Positions 8,347 through 17,300 of a stretch of 64,000 bases of DNA are shown in pieces (positions within the stretch are counted from its first letter, which is position 1; each line of letters begins with the position of its first letter). The stretch lies in the NCBI GenBank assembly GCA_001897855.1, contig MKUO01000007.1, positions 310,001 to 374,000 of the forward strand. The letters are read 5' to 3'. The translations under genes and the position numbers were made by a program. The notes beneath the pieces are model-generated. The model saw nothing but the letters and a program-made list of their open reading frames with translations, was not told where the DNA came from and did no database searches. The DNA comes from Bacteroidetes bacterium 43-93 (GTDB lineage Bacteria > Bacteroidota > Bacteroidia > Chitinophagales > Chitinophagaceae).

Positions 8347-9648
8347 TTACTGTACGATGTCTGTTCCTATTTGTGTATTCAATTCGTCCTTGGCAAGCTG
8401 TACGTTCAACAACTGTTGGGTTTGCTTTTGCATCGCATCCTTATAGGTATCGAAGTAGTCTATAAACTCTACCATACTTATTTGACGGTCGCGATAGCTC
8501 TGCACTACTTTATTGAATAAGGTGCCATAGTCTTCATAAAAGCCCGATGGGATATTGGCGTTCAGCTGCAAAGTATTTTTCAGCTTGTTGTAAGCGCTGA
8601 CTACATTATTGCTCAACTCCACATCTGCCAGCTGCATATTGGCTTCTTCAGCTTTTAGCTGCCAGCGTGCGGCTTTGATATTACCCTGGTTTCTGTCAAA
8701 TACAGGCAATGGTAAAGAAATGCCCAGTCCCACGTAGTTGGGGGTATAGTTACTATTCTTGTCAAAGTTCGGACCAAGGGTCACATCAGGTACGGCAAGG
8801 GCTTTTTGATAAGCAAGGCTTTGCTGTTTATACTTCACCTGCAATTGCTCCAGGTGATAGGTACTGTTATTTGCCTTTGCCATATCCATCATATCGCTGA
8901 TGCTCATTCCCGGCAGTTGTGGCAGCGTTAGGTTGCCAAGCAGCGGTTTTATTACCACATTTCCGCTCAGTTGCAGCATCGATTTCAGTTCTGCCTGTGT
9001 GTCATCCAGTTTTTTGCCATTTTCAGTGGCATCCTGTTGCAAGCCTATTTGCAACGCTTGCACACGCAGCAGGTCTTTTTTAGAAATGTTGCCCAGGTTA
9101 TACTCAGCAGTCATCCCCGCCATCAGTTTATTGATCTGTTCCAGCTCTTTATTATAAAGATCCTGCGCGGCAATGGTCTGCGCCAGGGTATAAAAATCGA
9201 TATGCAATTCATAACGCAGGTTGCGCATCAGGTCTTTAAATTCCCATTCGCTTATTTCGGCGTTGGTACGGGCTAGCTTTATTTGTTTACCGCGTTTGCC
9301 TGCTGTTTGTATCAACTGCTGCAGCTGCACATAATATTGCCCATACGGACTATTGGTTGCTGGATTGGTACCATGCTCAAACCATTTGTTATTACTGTAT
9401 ACATTCTGGTCTGTGTTCAGTATGGGGTTGTTCCAGAGCTTGGCCTGCTGTATCAGTGCTTTATCGGCTTCAATGCCGTATTGCCTGGCTACCAGCTCCA
9501 GGTTTTTGTCCATAAATAGCTTCTCTACCTGCTGTATATCAAGGGCTAGCGTATCTGTTTGTTCTGTCTGAGCTCGTGATATTGCCGGTTGCAGGATGCA
9601 TATACAGTAGCATAGATATATGCCACGTGTAAGCATTTTTTTTAACAT
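8347..9648 (-). CDS. czcC: TolC-family outer-membrane efflux channel, CzcC-like
   Basis: Outer-membrane factor of the tripartite pump: 433 residues with an N-terminal signal peptide (GIYLCYCICILQPAISRAQ) followed by long heptad-like helices and two short beta segments, the layout of duplicated OEP repeats. Internal pieces such as VARQYGIEADKALIQQAKLW and the second-half ISLPLPVFDRNQGNIKAA are typical of the CzcC branch. It is the first pump gene of the operon. An ATG at 9636 (MLTRGIYL) is an alternative start. An imperfect inverted repeat at 9696-9714 lies in its leader and could be a regulator site. Confidence 0.88.
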   Translation of the reverse strand: MLKKMLTRGIYLCYCICILQPAISRAQTEQTDTLALDIQQVEKLFMDKNLELVARQYGIEADKALIQQAKLWNNPILNTDQNVYSNNKWFEHGTNPATNSPYGQYYVQLQQLIQTAGKRGKQIKLARTNAEISEWEFKDLMRNLRYELHIDFYTLAQTIAAQDLYNKELEQINKLMAGMTAEYNLGNISKKDLLRVQALQIGLQQDATENGKKLDDTQAELKSMLQLSGNVVIKPLLGNLTLPQLPGMSISDMMDMAKANNSTYHLEQLQVKYKQQSLAYQKALAVPDVTLGPNFDKNSNYTPNYVGLGISLPLPVFDRNQGNIKAARWQLKAEEANMQLADVELSNNVVSAYNKLKNTLQLNANIPSGFYEDYGTLFNKVVQSYRDRQISMVEFIDYFDTYKDAMQKQTQQLLNVQLAKDELNTQIGTDIVQ

Positions 9649-9695
9649 GCTTCAATTGTTTAATGTGTACTAAGTTAATTCTAAAGAGAACATTT

Positions 9696-9714
9696 ACCGT
9701 CGTAAATCGGCGGT
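9696..9714. promoter_or_regulatory. Inverted repeat upstream of efflux genes
   Basis: ACCGTCG-TAAAT-CGGCGGT: a 7-bp inverted repeat with one mismatch, between the histidine-rich protein gene and the efflux channel gene. It could be an operator or an RNA hairpin. No T run follows it, so it is not an obvious terminator. Confidence 0.35.
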
Positions 9715-9723
9715 ATTATTGCA

Positions 9724-10116
9724 TTAAGCAAAAAACTGTTTGGGAGGGGGTGGGTTTATTTCCCGGCAGAAGAGAAATTCGTAATTCTTAGGTATTACGG
9801 GTTTGCGCACTGCCAGGTCCGGCACAACGGGATGTTGTAGTTTCAGCGCAACCGGTACTACTACTTTAAAGGATATATGTTTTACGGACTGGTACTTTTT
9901 CGGATGCTTATGGTCTTGCGATACGTGCGTTTGCGTGGGGGCATGTTCCAGCGTCTTTATATCTTTCTGATGAACATGGATAACGGTCTGGGTCAAGGAA
10001 ATATCAAAATCTAAATCACAGTCATCCATATCATCTGCATGTACAGTCAGCACAAAGACATTGAGGGTGAGAAATAACCCAAGAAGACGTGATATGTATT
10101 TAATATAACGGGGCAT
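9724..10116 (-). CDS. Histidine-rich small exported protein upstream of efflux operon
   Basis: I do not recognise the family by name. The 130-residue protein has an N-terminal hydrophobic signal segment (ISRLLGLFLTLNVFVLTVHA). A mature part follows with an acidic patch (DDMDDCDLDFD) and several histidine pairs (VIHVHQ, THVSQDHKHPKK). The C-terminus is proline-rich (INPPPPKQFFA). The position just upstream of a CzcCBA operon, on the same strand, and the His/Asp content suggest periplasmic metal binding or sensing; this is inference. The frame extends to a TTG at 10134, but that codon is part of the -7 box TAACTTTG (10139-10132), so I start at the ATG at 10116. Confidence 0.65.
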   Translation of the reverse strand: MPRYIKYISRLLGLFLTLNVFVLTVHADDMDDCDLDFDISLTQTVIHVHQKDIKTLEHAPTQTHVSQDHKHPKKYQSVKHISFKVVVPVALKLQHPVVPDLAVRKPVIPKNYEFLFCREINPPPPKQFFA

Positions 10117-10131
10117 TTTATGCGTCGCCCG

Positions 10132-10139
10132 CAAAGTTA
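10132..10139 (-). promoter_or_regulatory. Promoter -7 element, His-rich protein/efflux operon
   Basis: TAACTTTG on the minus strand, an exact TAnnTTTG match, 15 bases upstream of the ATG at 10116. Confidence 0.6.
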
Positions 10140-10218
10140 TACGAGTTTAGTGGAAGGAACTGTTAAATGTTCTCATAATATATGGCCGCGTGGCACAAAT
10201 TTCTCGCCTATACAATGC

Positions 10219-10226
10219 TATTTTTG
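10219..10226 (+). promoter_or_regulatory. Promoter -7 element of NIF3-like gene
   Basis: TATTTTTG, exact TAnnTTTG match, 15 bases before the ATG at 10242. The leftward efflux promoter lies 80 bases away, so the two transcription units diverge here. Confidence 0.55.
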
Positions 10227-10241
10227 TAAACAAACATACCT

Positions 10242-11351
10242 ATGTCTGCTATACTGGTAAAAGATATTATAGAAACAATAGAGTCATTCGCCCCGGCTGG
10301 TCTGCAGGAAAGCTACGATAATAGCGGCCTCCAGGTCGGCAACCTTTCCGCAGTAGTTACAAAGGCATTGTTAACCTTGGATGTGACAGAAGCAGTGGTA
10401 GAAGAAGCTATTGCTGTTGGGGCAAATATGATCATTGCCCATCATCCCCTCCTGTTTTCAGGGCTGAAGCGTATATCCGGCCGCAATTATGTAGAGCGGA
10501 TCGTGCAAAGGGCTATCAAAAATGATATTAATATCTATGCGGCACATACCAACCTGGATAATATATATAACGGCGTAAATGCCAAAATCGCCGAAAAGCT
10601 GGGCCTACAGCAAACCAGGATTTTGGCTCCTGTTACAGGAAACCTGTTCAAATTATACACTACAGTGCCGCACGACGCGGCCTCAAAAGTTAGGGATGCC
10701 TTGTTCGCAGCAGGGGCAGGCTCACTGGGCAATTATACAGAATGTAGCTTCAACCTGTCTGGCACAGGCACCTACAGGCCCAATGAAGACGCCGATCCTG
10801 CTATTGGCAAACCAGGGGGCTCCCGCGAATCGGTAGAGGAGGTGAGACTAGAGGTTTTGATTGAAAAACACCAGGAAAGAAAAGTGTTGAGCGCGCTTTT
10901 TGAGCATCACCCTTACGAGGAAATAGCATACGAGGTAGTTGCGCTCCAAAACCCCAACCAGGAAACAGGTGCCGGGATGGTAGGTTTGCTCCCTGAGCCT
11001 ATGGAGGCTGGCAGGTTTTTAGGATATGTTAAGGAAAAAATGAATGTATCATGTATCCGGCATACAGAATTAGTGAAAAACACCATATCTAAGGTGGCTA
11101 TTTGCGGCGGGTCGGGTAGTTTCCTGCTAAAAAATGCCATTAGCGCCGCGGCAGATGTGTTCATTACCGGCGATTTCAAATACCACCAGTTCTTCGATGC
11201 CGAAGGGAAGATCATTATTGCCGATATTGGCCATTTTGAAAGCGAACAGTTTACCGTAGAAATATTCAGGGACTTACTTAACAAAAAATTTCCTAATTTT
11301 GCCGTCCTTGTATCAAATATTAATACCAATCCTGTAAAATATTTTTACTGA
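10242..11351 (+). CDS. NIF3-like dinuclear-metal protein (YqfO type)
   Basis: Member of the NIF3/GTP cyclohydrolase I type 2 family, which forms toroidal hexamers with a two-metal site; its cellular function is unsettled. Metal-ligand candidates are visible: IIAHHPLLF (His67, His68), AAHTNLDN (His102, Asp106) and the C-terminal GHFESEQF. The 369-residue length and the central segment (about 125-235) indicate the longer form with an inserted CutA/PII-like domain, as in YqfO. Its TGA overlaps the ATG of the next gene (TGATG), a pairing with a zinc-ribbon coiled-coil protein that I recall as common in Bacteroidota. Confidence 0.9.
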   Translation: MSAILVKDIIETIESFAPAGLQESYDNSGLQVGNLSAVVTKALLTLDVTEAVVEEAIAVGANMIIAHHPLLFSGLKRISGRNYVERIVQRAIKNDINIYAAHTNLDNIYNGVNAKIAEKLGLQQTRILAPVTGNLFKLYTTVPHDAASKVRDALFAAGAGSLGNYTECSFNLSGTGTYRPNEDADPAIGKPGGSRESVEEVRLEVLIEKHQERKVLSALFEHHPYEEIAYEVVALQNPNQETGAGMVGLLPEPMEAGRFLGYVKEKMNVSCIRHTELVKNTISKVAICGGSGSFLLKNAISAAADVFITGDFKYHQFFDAEGKIIIADIGHFESEQFTVEIFRDLLNKKFPNFAVLVSNINTNPVKYFY

Positions 11352-12106
11352 TGGCTACTGTAAAAGACTTTTCAATAGAAGAAAAATTGACCGCTGTCCT
11401 GACGCTGCAAAAAATTGACTCTAAAATAGATGAGATCAAGACGCTGAAGGGCGAGCTGCCAATGGAAGTGAAAGACCTGGAAGATGAGATCGAAGGTCTG
11501 CAGACGCGTATCCAGAACATTGACGCGGAAGTAGCCAGCATCAACGGTTTCATCGATCAAAAAACTGAGGCTAAAAAAGAAGCCCAGGCACTGATCAAGA
11601 AATACGAAAAACAAGCGGATAACGTAAAGAACAACCGCGAGTTTGAAGCGATCAACAAAGAAACTGAACTGCAGGAACTGGAAGTAAAGCTGAATGATAA
11701 ACACATCAAGGATGCTAACTTCGAACTGAAAGAACGTGCCAACCAGCGCCTGAGGACTGAAGACAAGATCAAAGACCTGGAAGACGTGCTGAAAGGCAAG
11801 AGAAAAGAACTGGAGAAGATCATCGGTGAAACTGAAAAAGAAGAACAAGCTTTAGCAGAAAAATCTGATGAAGCTAAAACAAAGGTAGATCCACGCTTGC
11901 TTTCTGCATACGAGCGCATTCGTAACAGTTATAGCAACGGGTTGGCAGTAGTGCCTATCCTGCGCGACTCTTGCGGTGGTTGCTTCAACGTGATCCCTCC
12001 ACAGCGCCAGTCAGAGATCCGCCAGCATAAGAAGATCATCGTTTGCGAACACTGCGGGCGTATCCTGGTTGATACTGATCTGAATGAAAAAGTAGGATTG
12101 AAATAA
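11351..12106 (+). CDS. Coiled-coil protein with C-terminal C4 zinc ribbon
   Basis: Cytosolic 251-residue protein. Residues about 10-185 form a long charged antiparallel coiled coil (heptads of Leu/Ile with many Lys/Glu). The C-terminus has a C4 zinc ribbon, CGGC (208-211) and CEHC (232-235), separated by a basic linker containing PPQRQ. This is the architecture of the zf-RING_7/CT398-like family, proposed to act in nucleic-acid or secretion-related scaffolding; the exact role is unknown. Translation is coupled to the NIF3-like gene by a one-base stop/start overlap. A strong terminator follows. Confidence 0.85.
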   Translation: MATVKDFSIEEKLTAVLTLQKIDSKIDEIKTLKGELPMEVKDLEDEIEGLQTRIQNIDAEVASINGFIDQKTEAKKEAQALIKKYEKQADNVKNNREFEAINKETELQELEVKLNDKHIKDANFELKERANQRLRTEDKIKDLEDVLKGKRKELEKIIGETEKEEQALAEKSDEAKTKVDPRLLSAYERIRNSYSNGLAVVPILRDSCGGCFNVIPPQRQSEIRQHKKIIVCEHCGRILVDTDLNEKVGLK

Positions 12107-12124
12107 TCTAATTTTAGAATATAT

Positions 12125-12157
12125 AAAAGGAGCCATATGGCTCCTTTTCTTTTTTTA
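12125..12157 (+). terminator. Rho-independent terminator after zinc-ribbon gene
   Basis: Perfect 10-bp stem AAAAGGAGCC / GGCTCCTTTT with loop ATAT, followed by CTTTTTTT. Confidence 0.92.
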
Positions 12158-12202
12158 CCAATTATATAAACAGGCACCATTGGCAGCACACCGTTTTTGG
12201 CT

Positions 12203-12210
12203 TACTTTTG
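12203..12210 (+). promoter_or_regulatory. Promoter of etfBA
   Basis: TACTTTTG fits TAnnTTTG. A TTG at 12180-12182 lies 20 bases upstream, within the usual -33 to -7 spacing of Bacteroidota promoters. Confidence 0.65.
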
Positions 12211-12260
12211 CCATCCGGTTTGGCTGCAAGTAGCCCGACTTAAAATCAAATCTTGTTCTA

Positions 12261-13004
12261 ATGAAGATATTAGTTTGTATCAGCCAGGTGCCTGACACTA
12301 CTACCAAGATCGCATTCAGCGACAACAATACCAATTTCAATACACAAGGCGTTACATTCATCATCAATCCATACGATGAATGGTATGCTTTGGTTCGTGC
12401 TTTGGAACTGAAGGAAGCCGGCGTTGCAAGCGCTGTGAACCTGGTAACGGTAGGTAAGGCAGATGCGGAACCAGTTATCCGTAAAGCATTGGCCCTTGGT
12501 GGCGATGAGGCTATCCGCATTGATACCGATAGCAATGATCCTTATGTTGTAGCTGCGCAGATAGCGGAATATGCAAAAAGCGAAAACTACGACCTGGTAC
12601 TTTGCGGTAAAGAATCTATCGACTATAACAACGGCGTAATGGGTGCTATGCTGGCAGAGCTGCTGGACATGAACTATATAGGCTTTGCAACATCAATAGA
12701 CGTTGCCGGCAGCGTTGCTACCGTTAAGCGCGAAATCGAAGGTGGCGAAGAAACAGATACAAGTTCTTTCCCGCTGGTTATCTCTTGCCAAAAAGGTGTT
12801 GCGGAAGCACGCATCCCTAATATGCGTGGTATCATGGCTGCACGTACCAAGCCGTTAAAAGTAGTTGCCCCCGCTGCTATCAGTCCGCTGAGCACGATCG
12901 CATCTTACGAAATGCCACCGGCAAAATCAGGCGTTAAAATGATCAGCCCTGATAATATGGATGAACTGGTACACTTGCTGCATACAGAAGCTAAAGTGAT
13001 CTAA
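12261..13004 (+). CDS. etfB: Electron transfer flavoprotein beta subunit
   Basis: Small subunit of the soluble ETF heterodimer that accepts electrons from acyl-CoA dehydrogenases and passes them to the respiratory chain. The N-terminus (MKILVCISQVPDTTTKIAF) and the nucleotide-binding segment DLVLCGKESIDYNNGVMGAMLAE are diagnostic, and 247 residues is the family length. The C-terminal arm (SPDNMDELVHLLHTEAKVI) is the part that embraces the alpha subunit. It is followed after 85 bases by etfA. The gap carries a repeat-rich spacer. Confidence 0.95.
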   Translation: MKILVCISQVPDTTTKIAFSDNNTNFNTQGVTFIINPYDEWYALVRALELKEAGVASAVNLVTVGKADAEPVIRKALALGGDEAIRIDTDSNDPYVVAAQIAEYAKSENYDLVLCGKESIDYNNGVMGAMLAELLDMNYIGFATSIDVAGSVATVKREIEGGEETDTSSFPLVISCQKGVAEARIPNMRGIMAARTKPLKVVAPAAISPLSTIASYEMPPAKSGVKMISPDNMDELVHLLHTEAKVI

Positions 13005-13011
13005 GTATCTA

Positions 13012-13083
13012 TAAGTCGTGAGTCATGAGTAATAAGTCATGAGTCGCAACAATTTTAATTTTTGAATTTTGACTTTTGAATTA
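13012..13083. repeat. Short direct repeats in the etfB-etfA spacer
   Basis: AGTCATGAGT occurs twice (13021-13030 and 13035-13044), preceded by the near copy AGTCGTGAGT. An AT-rich triplet of TTTTGA-like units follows, running into the etfA ATG. From memory, similar spacers recur between genes of Bacteroidota genomes, so this may be one copy of a dispersed non-coding repeat. Confidence 0.5.
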
Positions 13084-13089
13084 TAAAAT

Positions 13090-14067
13090 ATGTCAATAAT
13101 AGTTTTAGCAGAAAACGCACAAGGTTCTTTTAAAAAGAAGACGTTTGAAGCAGTACAATATGCAGCAGGTATCGCGCAGAGCATGGGCACTACGGTTACA
13201 GCCGTGGCCCTGGGTAATATCACAGATGCAGCGCTGGCCGAATTAGGTCAATATGGTGCCAATAAAGTATTACATGTTGCCGATGCACGTCTTGATGATC
13301 TGAATGCACGCGCTTATACCAAAGCATTGGTAACAGCAGCCGAAAAAGAAGACGCTAAAGTAATAGTAGCACTGCACGATGTTACCGGTAAAGCTGTTGC
13401 CCCACGCGTAGCTGCAAGGCTCAAAGCCGGCATGGTAGCAGGTGCGGTAGCACAGCCCGATATGTCTAACGGTTTTATCGTTAAGAAAAACGTATTCTCA
13501 GGTAAGGCATTCGCTTTTGTGAACATTACAAGCGATGTAAAGGTGATCACCCTGATGCCAAACACATTCGCAGTAAAAAAAGGAGATGGTAGCGCAACTG
13601 TAGAAGCGTTGAGTGTTGCTTTCGATGATAAAGATTTTGGTGTTGCGGTAAAAGAAGTAAATAAAGTTACCGGTGCTGTACCGCTGAGCGAAGCAGAACT
13701 GGTAGTATCAGGTGGCCGTGGTATGAAGGGCCCTGAAAACTGGCATTACCTCGAAGATCTGGCCAACGCATTGGGTGCTGCATTAGCATGTAGCCGCCCT
13801 GTTGCAGATGCACACTGGCGTCCTCACCATGAGCACGTGGGCCAGACAGGCGGCACTATCCGTCCAAACCTGTATATAGCAGTTGGTATCAGTGGGGCTA
13901 TACAGCACCTGGCGGGTGTGAATGGTTCAAAGACCATTGTAGTAATAAACAAAGATCCGGAAGCTCCGTTCTTTAAGGCAGCAGATTACGGTGTACTTGG
14001 CGATGCCCTGGAAATACTGCCTAAGCTCACGGAAGCAGTTAAAAAGTTTAAAGAAACACAACACTAA
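13090..14067 (+). CDS. etfA: Electron transfer flavoprotein alpha subunit
   Basis: Large subunit of ETF, binding FAD in its C-terminal domain. The FAD-binding region is clear: VVSGGRGMKGPENW, then GQTGGTIRPNLYIAVGISG, and finally VINKDPEAPFFKAADYGVLGD, the ETF-alpha signature. Its 325 residues match the family. Together with etfB it supports fatty-acid or amino-acid oxidation; no acyl-CoA dehydrogenase or ETF-quinone oxidoreductase gene is in the window. A very strong terminator follows. Confidence 0.95.
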   Translation: MSIIVLAENAQGSFKKKTFEAVQYAAGIAQSMGTTVTAVALGNITDAALAELGQYGANKVLHVADARLDDLNARAYTKALVTAAEKEDAKVIVALHDVTGKAVAPRVAARLKAGMVAGAVAQPDMSNGFIVKKNVFSGKAFAFVNITSDVKVITLMPNTFAVKKGDGSATVEALSVAFDDKDFGVAVKEVNKVTGAVPLSEAELVVSGGRGMKGPENWHYLEDLANALGAALACSRPVADAHWRPHHEHVGQTGGTIRPNLYIAVGISGAIQHLAGVNGSKTIVVINKDPEAPFFKAADYGVLGDALEILPKLTEAVKKFKETQH

Positions 14068-14084
14068 TATTCGCTTGGTGAGTG

Positions 14085-14116
14085 AAAAGGGGTAGCATCA
14101 GCTACCCCTTTTTTAT
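14085..14116 (+). terminator. Rho-independent terminator after etfA
   Basis: Perfect 12-bp stem AAAAGGGGTAGC / GCTACCCCTTTT with loop ATCA, then more T. The remaining 250 bases up to 14366 hold only the next promoter. Confidence 0.93.
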
Positions 14117-14337
14117 TGCGCATCGCCAACGCTATTTTACAAATGGCTGTTCTGTCATGAACCCACGCTACCCCGATCGTTTTATCTCGATGTATTCGAA
14201 TTAATATATTAGTTGCTGCTTACCAGTTATTTAACTTTCAATTAAAAACGCTACAGGTAAGGCTTTTTATTCATTAAAATAGCCTAAAAATGCCCCAACT
14301 TTTTGCCATTTTAATCTTTCTTCTTTTAAGTATTATT

Positions 14338-14345
14338 TAACTTTA
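14338..14345 (+). promoter_or_regulatory. Probable promoter of the PKD protein gene
   Basis: TAACTTTA, one base off TAnnTTTG. The 14-base string TTATTTAACTTTAG around it is repeated exactly upstream of the DoxX-like gene (36862-36875). Confidence 0.45.
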
Positions 14346-14366
14346 GTTACATAATAAAATCCCATA

Positions 14367-17300
14367 ATGCCACCGATTCGCCCCAGGTTACTCCCGATAG
14401 TGTTCACCTTTTTGTCCCTGTTGTTTTTACCGGGATATTTGAGTGCACAACAAACGCTTACCGCCGATTTCACTTCCAGCTCTTTGAGTACCTGCGGTAA
14501 CGAGGTTATTTATTTCACAGACGCTTCAACCGGCAGCCCTACTTCCTGGGAATGGGATTTTGGCGATGGCAGCGGTAAAGCGTATAATCAAAACCCCAGC
14601 CATAGCTATGCATCAAGTACCACGTCTCATACTTATACAGTTAAGCTCACAGCAAAAAGGGGCAGCCTTAGCAGCACCAAAACCATAAGCATCGTTGTAC
14701 ACGAAACGCCCTCGGTAGATTTTTCTGCGACCCCCACTACGGGATGCGCACCACTCAATGTCACGTTTACAGATAAATCAACTGCCGGAGGTAATGGTAC
14801 CAATACATACAACTGGTATTACGGGGCAGTAGGTACAGGCACAGGTGCGTCACCAACCTATTCTTTTACCGCGTCAGGGTCCTACAATATTACACTCACG
14901 GTCATTAATAGTTGGGGTTGCCGCGCCAGCGCAACAAAAAACAGCTATATCAATGTGGTAGCAAAGCCAACGGCAAGTTTTTCGATTAGTCCGGGTAACG
15001 GTTGCAGTTCACCTGCAACTACGATATTAACCTCAACATCTACCAGCACCGCTAATATCACCTCTTATACCTGGAATTTTGGCGATGCCAGCGGTACAGC
15101 TACAGGTTCTTCCGTATCGCACACTTATACAGGTATTCCGCAATGCTGGTCTCCCAAGTTAGTTATAAAAGATGCAAACGGATGTAGTGATTCTGTAACC
15201 CAAAACAATGGCTTTTGTACTTATGACCCGAAGGTTACCAGTACCGTAGCATCTTCAGTATGCATTTACACACAAACTTCGGTATCTGCTGCGGGTACTC
15301 CATCAGGAGGCAGCTATAGCTGGGACTGGGGCGATGGTAGTCCTAACACTTCGGGAGCGACAGCTAATCATATTTATGCTTCTTCAGGTACCAAAGCTGT
15401 TGTTGTCACGTATATCTATCGCGGTTGTTCTGTCACAGCTACCAAGTATATTACTGTAAATCCTCAGCCCGTAGGCGACTTCACTACTTCGCCCAACCCT
15501 CCATGCGAAGCGCCGGCAACTATTACTTTCACCCCTACCGGCAATGCTACGTCCTACATTTGGAAGTTTGGAGATAATTCTCCCGCCAGCACGCAAACCA
15601 GTCCTTCTCACACCTATACAAGAAATGGCTTCTATACAGATACAATGATCATCCAGAGCTCTGCAGGATGTATCGACACTATCATTAAAATTGATTCTAT
15701 CAGGTTATACGATATGAAGCTCGATGCCTATGCAAAAGATACATTTGGCTGCAAACCATTGACTGTTTACTTCAAGGATAGTGTTTACACCACCATTCCC
15801 AATGGCAATGCTCCATATCCTTACGCTATAGTATCATATCAGTGGGATTTTGGCGACGGGTCGCCCCAGGTAAATCAACAATTCCCTACTCATACCTATA
15901 CCGACACAGGTATTTTCAGGGCTTGGTTAAAGATCACCTCTGTCAATGGATGTACTACCACTGATTCTATTCGTATAACGGTAGGACAACCACCCAATAC
16001 CGACTTTATAGGCACCCCACAGCATATTTGTAACAATAATTTTGTTTACTTCCAGGATCAGACTACCGGGCCGGTAGAAGAGTGGTCGTGGGATTTTGGC
16101 GATGGACATAAAAGCCAGTCACCGTCTCCGGCTTATAAATATACAAGCCCCGGTGTGTACACGGTAAAGCTCATCTCCTATTTCCATAAATGCCCGGATA
16201 CGATGATAAAGAATCAATATATAACTGTTGATTCTCCGGGCTCGGCTTTTAGAGTTATTTATAGCTGCGATACTGTTAAAAAAGTAAACATTATCAACGA
16301 AACAGTTGGGGCAACTTCCCGGTATTGGGATTTTGGCGATGGATATACCGATACTTCAAAAGCTCCATCGCATGAGTATTCCAGTTTCGGTAACTATACA
16401 ATAATGCTCATTTCATTTAACAGCCGTAGTGGCTGTCGGGATACATTTAAAGTCCCCATACGCCTTGCTCCGGTAACTGTTACACTAACTGCTGTTGATA
16501 CAGCTATTTGCCAGCATACAAAAACGCGGTTTACATCCACAATTACAGGGCTGCAGGCTTTTGGCTATAGTTGGTATATCGATGGTAGTTTTGTAAATGA
16601 TAGCGCTGTTAATTATACCTATCAATTCAATTATACCGGATATCACACCGTAAAAGTCAGGGTCTTTGATGAGCATGGTTGCTGGAACACGCTGGAAAAA
16701 ACTAATTGGATATTTGTTTCCCACCCTACATTAGCTGACACTGCGATACCGCTTAGTGGATGCGTGCCTTTGACGGTCAACTTTACTGATAACAGTACGG
16801 TGCCCAACGGTGCAACAATAGCTTCGCGGAAATGGGATTTTGGTAATGGCAGTGCTACGACCACATCGGCCACTATTTCCAATATATATAATGCTGCAGG
16901 TAACTATACCATCAAGCTTTATGTAACGGATAACCTCGGTTGTAACGATTCCCTGATTAAACCTGTCTATGTAAATGCGTATAAACCCGATGCGTTCTTT
17001 TCTGTTCCGGATACCGTTTGTTTGCATGGGGATGTCAATTTCAGCAATGGTACTAATGGCGATGCGCCGCTGACATATACATGGGATTTTGGTGATAAAA
17101 AGCCCTTAGATAATACTAAAAATCCCGTCCATGTTTACGATTCATTGGGCACCTTCGATGTCACACTGTATGTAACGGATGGGCACGGCTGTAAAGATAC
17201 GATTGCAAAAAAAGCAACCATTACCACGGTCAACCCTACTGTAGCTTTTGATTTTCTTACTGATTCCGTTGCGGTTTGCGCACCTTTATTTGTAAAGATG

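Noticed and set aside
4057..9648. Annotation as CusCBA copper/silver efflux
   Set aside because: The transmembrane motif is of CzcA type and no copper chaperone or CusF-like gene is linked.
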